A DNA stretch of 64,000 nt, taken from NCBI GenBank assembly GCA_026874595.1, contig CM049311.1, forward strand, positions 71,590,453-71,654,452. The letters run 5' to 3'. The stretch comes from Sipunculus nudus. Its lineage: Eukaryota; Annelida; Sipuncula; Golfingiida; Sipunculidae. The translations under genes and the position numbers were made by a program. The stretch's first letter is position 1, and the number at the start of each line of letters is the position of its first letter. Below, one piece after another: positions 46,842-58,801 of the stretch. The notes beneath the pieces were generated by a model. The model made no database searches. It was not told the origin of the DNA and saw nothing but the letters and a program-made list of their open reading frames with translations.

Positions 46842-49800
46842 GTAAGTTACATATAAACACATGCATCTATCTATTTTGTGTAAAACAAATGTTCTGAACT
46901 TCTGTAATGGAATGGTAAAAAGTCCAAGTCTTTCATTAGATTCAGTTTCATGTATGGATGCTTCTGTATTAACATTGATTAGCTCAGATGACTGAAAATG
47001 AACTATGGTATGTACATACAGCAGTGGTGGTTTGTCCATCTTCTGTCAGGTTGTTACTTGGGGTTAGGATCATGAAACTGTGAAAGTGAGGTGACTCTGA
47101 CCTATATTCTGTGACTTAAAAGAGCATTTTCTAGTTGCATGAAAATGAGCTTCACATGCATGATTTTTCATCTTATTTAGTTCTTATCCTCTAGTTAATC
47201 TTGTATCTGCAATTTTAGTCATGAAATTGCAACCGGAATGCTGTTTTCATCTCCTGATGTGGCAACTGGATAAGTGGCTTTGGTATTATTATGCTGTCAT
47301 TTTCAACAGTTATTTTGTCGTTTTCAATGTGGGTTTGTATGAGCCATGGCGCAGCTGATCCTGAGGTGCTGCTGTGTGTGTGTAAACAACAAATTACTTG
47401 CCTCCGACACACAGACATAACATACCCGGGCATTATTTGGCACCTAGGGCCAAAAGAGGTTGGGCAAAGGGATTTTTTCATAGATCTATTCTTAAATTTA
47501 TCTTGTTTAACTGCAGGGTGTGTTTAAGGACCCCAGATATAAAATGCATATAATTGGCGGCCAGATATCTCAAGTTAGGCTTCATCAATTGTTCTTCAAA
47601 TCAGGAAACCAGAAGATCTTGAATAGCATTTTTTTTGTACCAGTATGGAAGACTATTTGCACCACCTGTGAATGTGATCTTTTTGTGAGGTTTAGTGCCA
47701 ATTGATAACCCATCACTGCCACTAAAGAAAAGTGATAAAAAACTGCTGATAGATTTCCAATATATTGTGCAAATGCATTGATATGAATCTTAGGATGAAG
47801 CCTATTCAAATTGCAGTCATACCGTTCAATATGAGTTGCGTTTATCTTGAATTATTTCATTATTGGTGAAAATCTGATAAAGCATTACATTTCTAAAGAA
47901 TTTGTAGATGGATTTTTTATGAAAATCAGAATGATGTAAGTTAAAGAATAGTAAAGTCTCGGTTTCATAGTGTCCATCTGTTTTTGTGTGAAGGCTAAAA
48001 ATCAATCATATCTCTGCAGTAGTTAGACATATCAACCTGAAATTTTGCACATATATACAATTATACATCTTGGATAGATTTCCCGTTAAGTAACAAATGG
48101 CACCACCTACAATCACATTTATGTTGCAGACATCCATGCTAATATCTCAGGACTGGTTTGAAGTATCGGCCTGAAATTTTGCTTGTATAAACATCATACA
48201 TAGCTATTTTTCATACACAAAACTAGTGACGCAACCTGCAATTTTTTTTGCATGGTGTCAATCTGTTTGTCTGTGTAGGGTAAAAACACTCGTATCTTGG
48301 CAGTAGTTTGACTTTCCAGCCTGAAGTTTTTCATGTGTATACATCTTGGATAGATTTTTTGTTGAGTTGACAGGTGGCACCACATATAACCAAGCTTAAA
48401 CCGCAGACATCCATGCATATATCTCGGGAATGATTTGACATATTGGCCTGAAATTTAGCACGAGTAAAGATCTTACATAGCTTGACAGTTAATACAAATT
48501 TTGTGGCAGAACCTAGAACCATTTTTGCATGGTGTCCATCTGTTCATCTGTCTAGGGTAAAATATCTGATATGTCAGCAGTTGTTTGACTTGTCCACCTG
48601 AAATTTTGCATTTATATACAATTATACATCTTGGATAGCTTTCTTGTCTAAATGGTAGGTGGCACCACCTACAATCATGTTTATATGGTAGACATCCATG
48701 CTAATTTGTAACACCTTTCACTCTATTTCCCCCTATCACTCAATCCATGCCTTACTTCCCCATACCACTCTGATATTGATGATTACAGGTAGTTGCTTAC
48801 CAGAACAAAATTAAAAGTCAAAGCATCACATAAAGACACAAATCCCATGTTTGTGATATTTAGTGCCATAATGTCCCTTTGCAGGTTGTAGTCACTGTAG
48901 CTTGTACTAGAGTCTGAGTGGGGTTTAATGCCTTTCAGTTGTTGCCACCATGTGATGATTGTGGTATTTGAGGAGATAACCTTGTACACTCTTAGATTCT
49001 TACTTAGGCTTTAATCCTCAGATATAGTAAACACATCACCTGCACAGAAAGACACAAAATAGAAAAATCTATTTGGAATACACATTAGTCAGTCAACAAA
49101 TGATTATTTTCAACACACTAGCCGAAGTACTTATAACAAAACAAAAACTGTGTCTGCAGCCGTGCATGGTAACTGTTGTTTTGGAGACAATACTGTCAAC
49201 ATCAAAGCAGCTTCACCTGAAGTATCTCAATTGAAAATTCAGTATAGGTGGATATGCAGGACATTCAGATCATCCATGTGGGAACTATTTAAATGTTGTA
49301 TAACAAAACCACCGCTGAATTTTCCATTGGTAAATTACACACAGATTCAGTGGCCATGATCCATGCCTTCTCTTTTGTTTTGTTTCAGACAAAGTTGATT
49401 CTGTCTATGAAGCTCTCAAGGGTTTGGAGCATGTGACTGTGTTCAAAAAGGAGGACATCCCAGCAGAGTTTCATTACCGATACAACAGGCGTATCCCGTC
49501 AATATTAGTCAATGCTCATCCTGGTTGGTTGGTGTCCATGAAACCTCAAAATTTTACCTTAAGTAAGGAAGACATTTTATCATATTTTTTCCTAAGCTAA
49601 AAGTCATAGTCTTTATACTCTCTCTGTCTCTGTCTCTCTCTATCTCATTATTATTTTTGTTGTTGCTGTTATTATTATTACTGTTATAATTTGCTCAGCT
49701 GACTATAAGTCATCTGAGCTGTAGTTTTTGTCCATTGTTCGGCTGTCTGTTAGACTGGCCCATTTTGAAACCATTAGACCTACAGATCCAAAATTTGCAA

Positions 49801-52800
49801 ACTGTCAGATACTAAGATGTTCCCATAATCTCCTATCAAACTGAAAACATGATCACTGTGACTTTGTTCCCATTATCACACTTCAGGACTGCCTAATATC
49901 AAAAGCTCAAAATTTTCTGATGTGGCACAAATCTTCTGTAAGAAAATTCTGGGCCAGTATTTAGAACTTAACAAAAAAAAATTGTACAGATCTCAACCCA
50001 ACTCAGGTTAAAGTTTTGGTTAACTCTTCACAACTCAGCAACCACTTACTCTGTTGCTTTTATATTTCACATATGAGTTGCACAGGGGGCTAGGGATCCC
50101 CTTCCCCACCCCCACCCCCACATTTTTTAGAAGATTGTTACAATAATCTAAAGTTGAAGGATAATAAGTTCTCAAATTTTTTTTGGTCGCATAGTCATAG
50201 GTCACAGGACTGTCATACATAAACATTTCTTTAAAATATCCTTAAAGAAAAAAATACAGCTGAGAGTTGAGACCCATTGGTCCCTAGTTTTGTAAGGCTC
50301 ATTGCTCCATTGCTAATGAAGATATTTCTGTTAAACTTGTACTTATTTTCTGTGACATTACCAATTGATTAACTTGGTCAAGTTTTATTATAGGCAAAAT
50401 CCACTGTGACACATTAAATTAGATCAGAGGTTACCAAACTACTTTATGATGTTGGTGCAATAATTTAGCAACAAAGTAATGGATTTTAATGAAACTCAAC
50501 AGAAATATTTACCAATATAATATCTCACCTAAGTTTGATGTCTACCAAATTTGATGCATATTGAATGAGGTCAGAGATCACAAGAAATATGATGGGATTA
50601 TTAGGCACCCCTGTTGTGCTCTTTATTTTCTGAATGCCCCATACCAGTGAGCTCTGGTGTCCTCAAACAGCGCCACCATATAAACATTTATGCACCAAAG
50701 TTATAATTTTATAGTTATACACTATACGTAATTGTACTGGCAACCAGTGTAGTTCTTTAAGAACAGTTGTCATACTGTCAGGCTTACTAGATTTTAAGCC
50801 TTTTTGATTATAAGATCGTACTTAAATAATTGATTTTAAATATTCTTGAGCTTCACCAAATAATCAATGCATTGAATTGAAGCCAGTCATTAATCAACAA
50901 TGGAATCAGGCATAAAATAATCAATTAATTTCAATTATTGCATTTTCATTCATTTTCATAACATTTTGTCTCTAGCTCTTATCTTGGAACAGATAAACAG
51001 CATACCTGATGAAGTAGCACTGTTATTTAACAAAGATAATCACCTTATATCCTTCAATATATGTTAACACAATAATGGATGAGAAGATTTAAATATAACT
51101 TGGTGTGCATCACTTCTCAGCTATTTAATAATCTTAATCTTATAGCATTATATGAGATGAAAACTTTTAGTAGATGTACGTCTCTGACAGAATATTATGA
51201 CTGTATACAATAATTAAAACAAGAATCGAATCAAAAGGCAGATTCTAGATAGATCGAATTGAACCAAAGACCCCTTACAGTTCACATGTCTACCATACAG
51301 TATAGCATTTAAATAGTCTTTATGTGATAATATTAACTAGTGGCCACTGTTCTACCTTGCATCCCCTGTTAGATATTTTTGAATAAATTTCAGCTTGTGA
51401 AGTGCAATCATGGTCATTTTATTTTAATTTAAATTTTGCAGTTAAATGTTTCGTTAATTTCAATTCAGTGCCCATTTCACTAACACTTTTAACTTCAGTT
51501 CCATTTATGCCAAAACACTGCCTCTTACATTTTGCAATGTGTCTTTTTATTTCTAAAGTATATGATTTTGTTTTTGCATCATTTATGAGCCAAATTATGG
51601 ATAATTAAAAGTGTAATTGTGAATTCTGAATCAAGTTTATTTTCAAATATTTATTGTTTTGCAAATCTATAAAAAAATATTTTGTAAAAATTTAAATTCA
51701 GTGATGTTATCTGACCAAATTAGTTATAAATGTTGGTGCAGCTTGTAAGTCTGAATCAACTTATATATTCAGAAATATATGTTACACTGTTGATGTATAA
51801 ATTTATTAAGTTGAAAAAAAAATGATTTAATAAAAAAAAGGAGTAACTAATGCGAACATTTGATCATTATTTTCCTGCATCAGTAGAATGGGAAATAAAG
51901 TGAATTAATTTGTTTTTCCATCTCTGCCTATTTTGAATATTTTAAAAATAATAAATATTTTTTTTCCTGTTAGCACTTAAATTTCATAACTTTTATGTAT
52001 ATGCAGAGGTTTTGTAACTCCCACCATTTGGTATTATTTTAGATTTTTACCTTCAAGGTCAACTTCAGCTAAGCACAGTGACCCATTAGCCCCATGTCAT
52101 TATTTTGTTCACCTGAAAGGCAGGTGATTACTTAGCAATATCATTTAAGTTGAGTTGACAAATTTGAATTAAGTGAATTACTAGGAATTTTTATGCATAT
52201 GAGTTCTGATATATATTGATTCTGAATAATTATGTTGTGATCTGATTGGTTCATTTTCACTAATCATATAGACATATATTCTGATGTTAAAGATGAAACA
52301 GATGATCATATAAATTTAAGATTATCTAGCATACTTGTACAAAAAAACTTATTGCATTATTTTATCAAAGAAAATTGCTTGTCTTTTCTTGAATAATTGT
52401 ATACAGCAGTTGTGTTTTGATTGCTCACTGGTCATTTATTTATTAATTTGCAGAAGGTGAACATGGGTACAACAATAGTCTTCCTGTCATGAACCCGATC
52501 TTTATTGCCCATGGCCCTGTGTTCAAGAAGGGTGAGACTGTGCCACAGTTTAACAGTGTGGACATTTACCCACTTATGTGTAAAATCCTGGATGTTGAGG
52601 CTGCTCCAAACCAGGGCAACTATAACAATATTAAAGAGGTTCTGTTGGGCCATGGTCATTCCCACAGTGTCATCTCACTTACATTCCTGACGTGTGAGTA
52701 TATTCATTTTTTTAATCGACTTTGTGCTAGTGATTTTATTTCACTTACTTTTCTAATATGTGAATATTAATTTTTAGCTCAGCTGACTATAAGTCATCTG

Positions 52801-55800
52801 AGCTATAGTCGTGGTCCATTGTCCGTCGTCCGTCCGTCTGTCCGTCCGTCCGTCCGTCCGTAGATGTGGCACGTTTTGAAACCGTAAGACCTAGGAATCC
52901 AAAATTCAGCATTATGTTAGATGTCCCCAAGATCTCCTACCAAGCTGAAAACTGGGTCTTTGCGACTTCATTCACATGAGAAATTAAGGAAAAACCTCAG
53001 TTTTTTATTAAAAACCTATTTTCACACTTCAGGACTGCCTAATATCAAAACCACTCATCTGTTTTCCCTCATATTTACCATAAATATTCTTCTATATAGT
53101 TCCTATGTACATGCCAGAAATTATGTCTGTATTATATAATTTAAAAAAGTTATGGGCCCAAACATAATGCATTTTGTAAAAAATCAGGAAAGATATTTGA
53201 TCACTTAACACAAAACTTGTTAAAGCTATGGACTTTTTTCCCAGTAATATAACTTTAATTTATCAAAATTAAATTGTATACCCAAAATTAGATCAAAATC
53301 TTTTAAATTTTTTAAAATATTAACAAAAATAAAAAATTGGTACCTTAAATTTTGCCCAACTTTGACCATGGCACGTTTTCCTACTGTAAGTACTGTGGAT
53401 TTAATTTTCTCAGCATGTTTTTGTTAGCATTTTGTCTGTTTACACCAAAAATTTGAAACCAGTTGATCAAAAACTGTAGATTTTATTTAAGTTTTCAAGC
53501 ACCATTTAACAAATTGTTTACATCAAGCTAGTGTTATGCAGTTTGCAAGAGCTCAGCTCCCCAGCTTCAGCTCTCAGTTCCTAAAATTTGGCATACAATT
53601 AGATGTCTCCAAAATTCCCTACCATGCCAAGAACTTGGTCACTAGGACTTAATACCTTCGAGATATTAATGAAAAAATTCATTTTTCCATTAAAAACCCA
53701 TTGTTACACTTCAAGACTGCCTAATATCATAACCACTGATGTGACTTTAATCATATATAATATACATATTTTTCTATACATTCTCTATGCATATGCCAGA
53801 AATGATGTCAGTATTGCGTAATTGTTTTAAGTTAAGGGCCCAAACATAATGCACTATGTAAAAAATCAAGAAATATATTTACTCCCTTAACAAGGGGATT
53901 GCTGAAGCTAGAGTTTTTTTGCCAGGGATGTAACATTATTTAATCAAGATTCAATTGAATACCCCAAATTAGTCCTGAATTTTTCAAATTTTATATGTTA
54001 TTAGTATAAATATAAAATTAGTACCTTAAATTTTGCCCAACTTTGACCATGGCACATTTTTTTCCTGTGAGCACGGTTGATATAATTTTCATATCATGCA
54101 CACAAGGATTTCAGCTTTTTAGTTTAGAAAGCTGAAAGAAATTGGCCAAAAATTGTAGCTTTTATCAATGTTTTTATGAGACCATGTCAGACCTTAACTC
54201 TCTCCAGCCCCTCTTGAATCACCTGTATGTTGACCTTGTTGAACTTTCAGCAAATTATGCATGCTTGAGGCGAGCCATACACTGTTGCAGGTAGGCAGCT
54301 TATGGCCAGCCACAGTTGATCCAGGTGTCCAACCCAACTCATCTAGTAGTTTTAACCAACAACATAACAATTAACAATAAATTAATAAATTTTTATTGTT
54401 TTTTAATAACAAATTAAAGAAAAATAAAGAATTTGTTAGTTTATAATAACAGGAAATCAACTTGCAGTTACTGATGATAAAAGAATCTTGTATTGATGGA
54501 TAGAATGTCATGTACTCCAAATAACACCATGCAGTCACCTATGGTATTTTCAGTTCAATTTTAATGATAAAAAAGTAAATCATATTATTCATTACTAATC
54601 ATTAGGGATCATATGAAGGAAATTAATGATAGACAAAGATGCAGTTGATATTATTAATCTAGATTCCTACTGTGTCTAGTGTGTACATTGATGAGAAATT
54701 AGTCCAAAATGAATATATTACATTTTTTTTTTAATATAAATAAAAGCCATAAAACCAGGTACTTTTGATCATAATTTAAATGTGTGAATTTTGTATATTC
54801 TGGATTCTCAACTTAATTGTTTGGTGAAAACTGAATAAATGCCAGTAATGGTGGGAAAACTTTGCAATTGTATTTAGATACGAATATGAATATGTACTCC
54901 ATTATAAAATGTCTTGCATAAAGAATTGGAATTCAGGTAAAAATGAAAGTATATAAATACCAGGGCAAATACTTTCAAAATGTATTCATGAATGCATTCA
55001 TGAATATATTCTTTAATATTATTTTAATAATCATTTCAGTTATATTTCATTTTAAAAAATCATAAGATTCTCTTATTATTTTTAATAAAAATTATATTTG
55101 GGACAATATTTGTAATTTTTTTTAATAAATAGTTAAACTCTTATATCATATGTTCTGCTTATAAGTTATATGGCCAAGTCAAAATCTGTGTGACAATAGT
55201 ACAAATTTGTTAATAAAATAAATGAAATCAATCCTCTTCCCTGTCTCCAATGATAATATCATAATCATACATAAGCTAAACACCAACAACTCATAATAAA
55301 GCTTATATTTATTACCACACCAAACCAGCATATGCCTCATTCCTAAATCATATTTTTTAATCATATATAACAGCTGAGCGCCGTGACCCATAGGTCCCTT
55401 GTTTTAAGAAAACTTGCAGTTACTGTCAGGAATGACCCTCATTGCACCATTTTTCTCCAAATTTAACTTCCTATTTATAATTGATTACTCTGTGTAGGTT
55501 TTATCATGAAAATTGGAAAGGAAACACTAAAAAAAAATTAAATTTTTGAAATTAAACCATTTGAATAAGAAGCCAACAGGCAACACAGTATTGCTGGGGT
55601 TAATAGACTTACATGGCTTGACCTGGATAATACGTATTGGTTATAGTCCAATGAAATGTAATGCAAGCCATGAGATTTGCTTGTCTTGTGTCAATCATGG
55701 CAGGCGAGCCATAAGTGTCATTTTTTTGGCTACATTCCAGTTCTTTGCCATATTTGGAAAGTCCCCATGCAACTTCACTTGCATGGTCACTTTTCATGAG

Positions 55801-58800
55801 CCTGTGATGCAAGCAGATTTAGACGTACTGTTAGAACAATGGAAAATACGCAGCGCGTGGGACAATAAGAGGAGGGCCATTACCAAACAGTGGTTCACTG
55901 ATACATCACAATATAGAGTGCTGTTATGATAAACCATCTCATGATATGCATCATATGATATGATACCTCATGATACAGCGGAACCTGTCTGAAAGACCAC
56001 CTGTCTTATAAGACCACATTTCTATTAAGACCACCCTTGGGTGAACCAAAAGCATTCACTTTAGGTATTACTTACCAACGAATAAGACAACTTGTGAATT
56101 AAGACCACTTTTGGCCAGTCCCATGGGTGGTCTTCAACACAGGTTTCACTGTATCACATACAGTGAGACAATATGTGTAAGTACTATCAGACTCCAGATT
56201 TCAAGTTATTGCTCTTCTTTGTTTTCAAGTTTGTCATTTTTTCACCTGAGAAAAAATATCAATACTTTTCTTAATATTAATAAACAAAATATACAGTTCT
56301 CCAAACCTGGCTAGAGTGGTAGCTCTATAAGGTATTGATTCACTTTATCTTCTTTTATGCCCTGGTGACTTAATGGTCGCATGGTTATTCATCAGCCCTT
56401 CAGGCATTTAATAAATTATTAGGGCTGTAACAGATACCTTAACTGTCAAGAGTCCATTATTTTTTCAAGAAATCTAAGCACAAGTATTTGCCCACTGCGG
56501 TGTTGCTGATTCAAATCTTTGACGAACCCTTATTTAAGCTAATAGACATATACATCGCAAAGAATAAAAAATAAAAATCTCTTACTAAACTTAACTATAT
56601 CTAAGATTTTGTATCCATTAATTTGCTGTGTCTTTCTGCCATTTGGTTATCTCTTGTCATGAAAATTTCTTTTCCAGTTTTTATAATGCTATACCATATC
56701 ATGAACTGGTGGGTCTTGATATACTTAGCCAAATGAATTATGAACATTGAACCCAACTTTACAGTGGACAGCCATGGCAGGAGGGGCTCAGAAATAATGT
56801 GAGAGATCAGGTGATGGTGGAGCAATAGAAAATGTGCTCACATAGAAAAAAAAATCCATATATTTATCATACCTTAGCCAGATGGCGACAGGTATTACAT
56901 AAAAAGTTTACCCTTGGCAATTTGGTTTGTCCATGTAAAGGTTTATGCAAATGTTCTGAACAGCTTTTGTGGAGAGTAGAAAAACAGCCAAGGAACAGTC
57001 CATTAAATTTCGGAACAGTCCATTAAATTTTGGTGATAATCTGGGTTACCATCATATGTTTTCCATTCAGAGGCCTTCTTCCATTGTGATAAGGGCTTTC
57101 TCTGTCAGGCCCATGTCCAGAGTTGTTTACCTGTTACAAATGTTTTATGTGTTGCTGAGCAGGGCTTGACATTAACAGTTAACCACTTGCCCAGGGTAAG
57201 TGAAAAATTATTGTTGGAAATAGTAAAGAAAATTAATCATTTTAGATAATAAAACAGAAGAAATACAATTAAAGATTAGTTAATCATTAATAAACGGTAA
57301 ATGATAAGATTTCCATTTGCCTCTTTTAAAGTTAAAATTCAGGGTTTCAGTTTACTTTATACTTAACAACAGAAACAAAGCGAAGTCTGTTCAGGGGGAC
57401 TGTGTTAAAGGCATGGTATTGGTTAAAGTATTGCCCTGAGCACATTTAATAGACAAATTATTAGACATCAATCAAGTCCTTTAATCAAATTATCTACCAA
57501 GTTTATGGGCCAGAAGATGCAGTTGACATTTTAATAATGGAATAGCTTGAGGGAAGACGTATTATCCAGTTGACTGCACCTTTTCTCAAGCCAAGCCACA
57601 AGGTTATATACTGGATACTGGATAGGGCCAGAACAAATGATGACAAAAACAAATTGGGTATTATTATTATTTTTTTTATTCTGTTAAGCAGATCAGTTGA
57701 ATCTACTTTTTATCAGTTTAGTGCTACAAGGGCAATATTGCAATGGAAAAACCTGTATTTGTAAGGAAAAGTACCTCTTCATGTTCCATGTGTAACATAT
57801 ACTTGGAATAGCCCATATATTAGATAATCTGTAACCATGGTGTTTTGCAGTACTTGGTCATGGTTTTAGTATTACCTGCATGACATATGCTTCAGCTTTA
57901 TGCTTTTATACACTTTCAAATCAGGAGAATGCTTTGTGATCAGCTGCCTCATCTGGAGTGAATTTCCATAAATGCACAAATTGTTAAAAACGAGTTTCTT
58001 ACTTTCTCTAATATGTCCAGAGTTGTTTTTAATTGATTAATACTTTCTTTAATTTGGTCCTTGTGAGTTCAGCCTTTGGGGAGGTGCATGAGCTCTGCTG
58101 TGTGCCTCTATTTCCCAAATAGATCAGTTCACTGTTGGGTAAAACTTTGGAGAGTCCAGGACTCCTTGGTATAAACCCGTAAGAGCCCTATCTGAATTTT
58201 CAATTTGCTTTTTCTAGTGATCAAAAGTCCTGGTCATTCATGCAAAGAATTTTTAACGTTGCCCCTCTTTAGAATAAGCAACAGTTAATGTTATTATGTC
58301 CACACATGCTATCATCAACCCCCACACCTCCTGTTATAACACTCATACTTGCTGTAATAACACCCTCACCTGTTGTTTTAACACCCATACCTGCTGTTAT
58401 AATCCTCATAACTGCTGTTATATACTCCATGTTTTCTGTTATCACATCAACACCTGCTTACATATCCTCCACATCTGGTATAATCTCTCCACCTGCTGTT
58501 GTATACTTCACATCTGCTCCACACCTTATATACATCATACCTTTATACAAGGAAAGATGTATTAGTGTTCTGTTTCTTTTATACATGTGTTATAATGTTA
58601 AGTTTGTGTTTTCTTGTAGTGGTGCTTGCGCTTGGTTTTACGGCAACTGTGGCAGGGATCTTTTCAGTAGCAGCATGCCGAGCACGCAAAACATTCCGTA
58701 TTCACAGGATACCATTCAGCCTGGACACAGTGGAGACTCAAACCCTGGAAGGAAAAACCAAACTGTTGGATGATTATGATGAAGAAGATGAAATTCATTG

Positions 58801-58801
58801 A
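45950..58801 (+). CDS. Ectonucleotide pyrophosphatase/phosphodiesterase, ENPP4/5-like (spliced)
   Basis: Exons 45950-46841, 49389-49562, 52454-52693 and 58620-58801 join to 1488 nt and encode 495 residues, close to vertebrate ENPP4/5 length. The order is a signal peptide (about 1-25), one alkaline-phosphatase-like phosphodiesterase domain (about 28-410), a membrane helix (about 428-454), then a basic stretch and an acidic tail (DDYDEEDE). By alignment to autotaxin, the nucleophile is T79 in TKTFPNHY, with N100 nearby. Zinc ligands are D36 (SLDGFR), D211 and H215 (EPDATGHAYGP), D258-H259 (TSDHGM) and H359 (EHGYNN). All are intact, so it should be an active ectoenzyme hydrolysing phosphodiester or pyrophosphate bonds of extracellular nucleotides; the substrate cannot be read from sequence. 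No somatomedin-B or nuclease-like domains are present, which excludes ENPP1-3. N-glycosylation sequons occur at N108, N124, N352 and N362. All three introns are phase 1. Confidence 0.93.
47126..47490 (+). repeat. Dispersed repeat R, uninterrupted copy (ENPP intron 1)
   Basis: It aligns with 21262-21403 in its first ~130 bp and with 25931-26175 in the rest, running straight through the point where the other copy holds the 4.5-kb transposon (TTTTCATCTCCTGATGTGGC here). Confidence 0.8.
47940..48760 (-). repeat. Dispersed repeat Q, three ~280-bp units (ENPP intron 1)
   Basis: TGTC(C/A)ATCTG recurs at 47971, 48256 and 48533 (285 and 277 bp apart). Each unit has TCTTGGATAG(A/C)TTT, GGCACCAC and AGACATCCATGC. 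It is inverted relative to 31371-31960 and antisense to the gene. Confidence 0.8.
49389..49562 (+). CDS. ENPP-like coding exon 2 (residues 298-355)
   Basis: The acceptor is TTTTGTTTCAG and the donor TTAA|GTAAGG. It is 174 nt, a multiple of three with phase 1 on both sides. It encodes the family's VYEAL...VTVFKKEDIP and FHYRYNRRIPSI segments, which match ENPP4/5 at this position. Confidence 0.93.
49690..50296 (-). mobile_element. Helentron-like element F (ENPP intron 2, antisense)
   Basis: On the minus strand it begins ACAAAACTAGGGACCAATGG, then CTCAGCTGTA. It ends with a degraded GACAG/GAACAATGG stretch and the hairpin GCTCAGATGACTTATAGTCA then GCTGAGC (49719-49693). It is a ~600-bp version whose core matches that of copy E. 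Confidence 0.7.
50297..52453. other. Rest of ENPP intron 2
   Basis: AT-rich. A degenerate ACCCATTAGCCCCATGTCA...CAGCT phrase near 52066-52110 is another worn 5' end of the Helentron-like family. No exon is supported between exons 2 and 3. Confidence 0.5.
52454..52693 (+). CDS. ENPP-like coding exon 3 (residues 356-435)
   Basis: The acceptor is TAATTTGCAG and the donor ACGT|GTGAGT. It is 240 nt, phase 1 on both sides. It supplies the last zinc ligand in KGEHGYNN, then MNPIFIAHGPVF and SVDIYPLMCKIL, all conserved in the family. The end starts the membrane helix. Intron retention would add a short non-conserved tail ending at 52770. Confidence 0.94.
52771..55403 (-). mobile_element. Complete 2.6-kb Helentron-like element E (ENPP intron 3, antisense)
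   Basis: On the minus strand the 5' end (55403) reads AACAAGGGACCTATGGGTCA, then CGGCGCTCAGCTG. A ~740-bp 5' module matching 26601-27480 follows, then two related core blocks (about 54150-53580 and 53470-52870), each with GGCAGTC(C/T)TGAAGTGT and TTATGTTTGGGCCC. A dense (GGAC)n tract (52862-52815) and a 31-nt near-perfect hairpin, TAGCTCAG...CTGAGCTA (52805-52775), close it. No Rep/helicase or transposase is encoded, so it is non-autonomous. It is the most complete copy in the window. Confidence 0.8.
55404..55975. other. ENPP intron 3 stretch
   Basis: A 127-codon frame at 55546-55929 starts with a non-ATG codon and has no recognised domain. Nothing else is noted. Confidence 0.4.
55976..56151. 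mobile_element. 176-bp pogo/Tigger-type MITE (ENPP intron 3)
   Basis: Ends CAGCGGAACCTGTCTGAAAG and (reverse complement of the right end) CAGTGAAACCTGTGTTGAAG form a ~28-bp imperfect inverted repeat continuing to GACCACC. TA flanks both sides (55974-55975, 56152-56153). Internal TAAGACCAC repeats are typical of this MITE type. Confidence 0.85.
56152..58300. other. ENPP intron 3, remaining part
   Basis: It contains a tiny direct duplication, GGAACAGTCCATTAAATTT, at about 56993 and 57012. No exon or element is supported. Confidence 0.45.
58301..58525. repeat. Degenerate ~25-bp repeat upstream of the last ENPP exon
   Basis: ACACC(C/T)ATACCTGCTGTTATA variants recur about eight times. It is pyrimidine-rich on the sense strand and ends about 95 bp before the exon-4 acceptor at 58619. 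Frames stay open in two phases because of the repeat; none is a gene. Confidence 0.7.
58620..58801 (+). CDS. ENPP-like terminal coding exon (residues 436-495)
   Basis: The acceptor is TTTTCTTGTAG. The phase fits exon 3, and the join completes one unbroken hydrophobic helix (LTFLT + LVLALGFTATVAG...). A stop-transfer RARK and a 40-residue cytoplasmic tail with a strongly acidic end follow. Stop TGA at 58799-58801. Confidence 0.9.

Noticed and set aside
58288-58773. 161-codon frame ahead of the last ENPP exon
   Set aside because: It runs through a pyrimidine-rich repeat, then the exon in the wrong frame. The exon's true frame is fixed by the phase of exon 3 and by the membrane helix.
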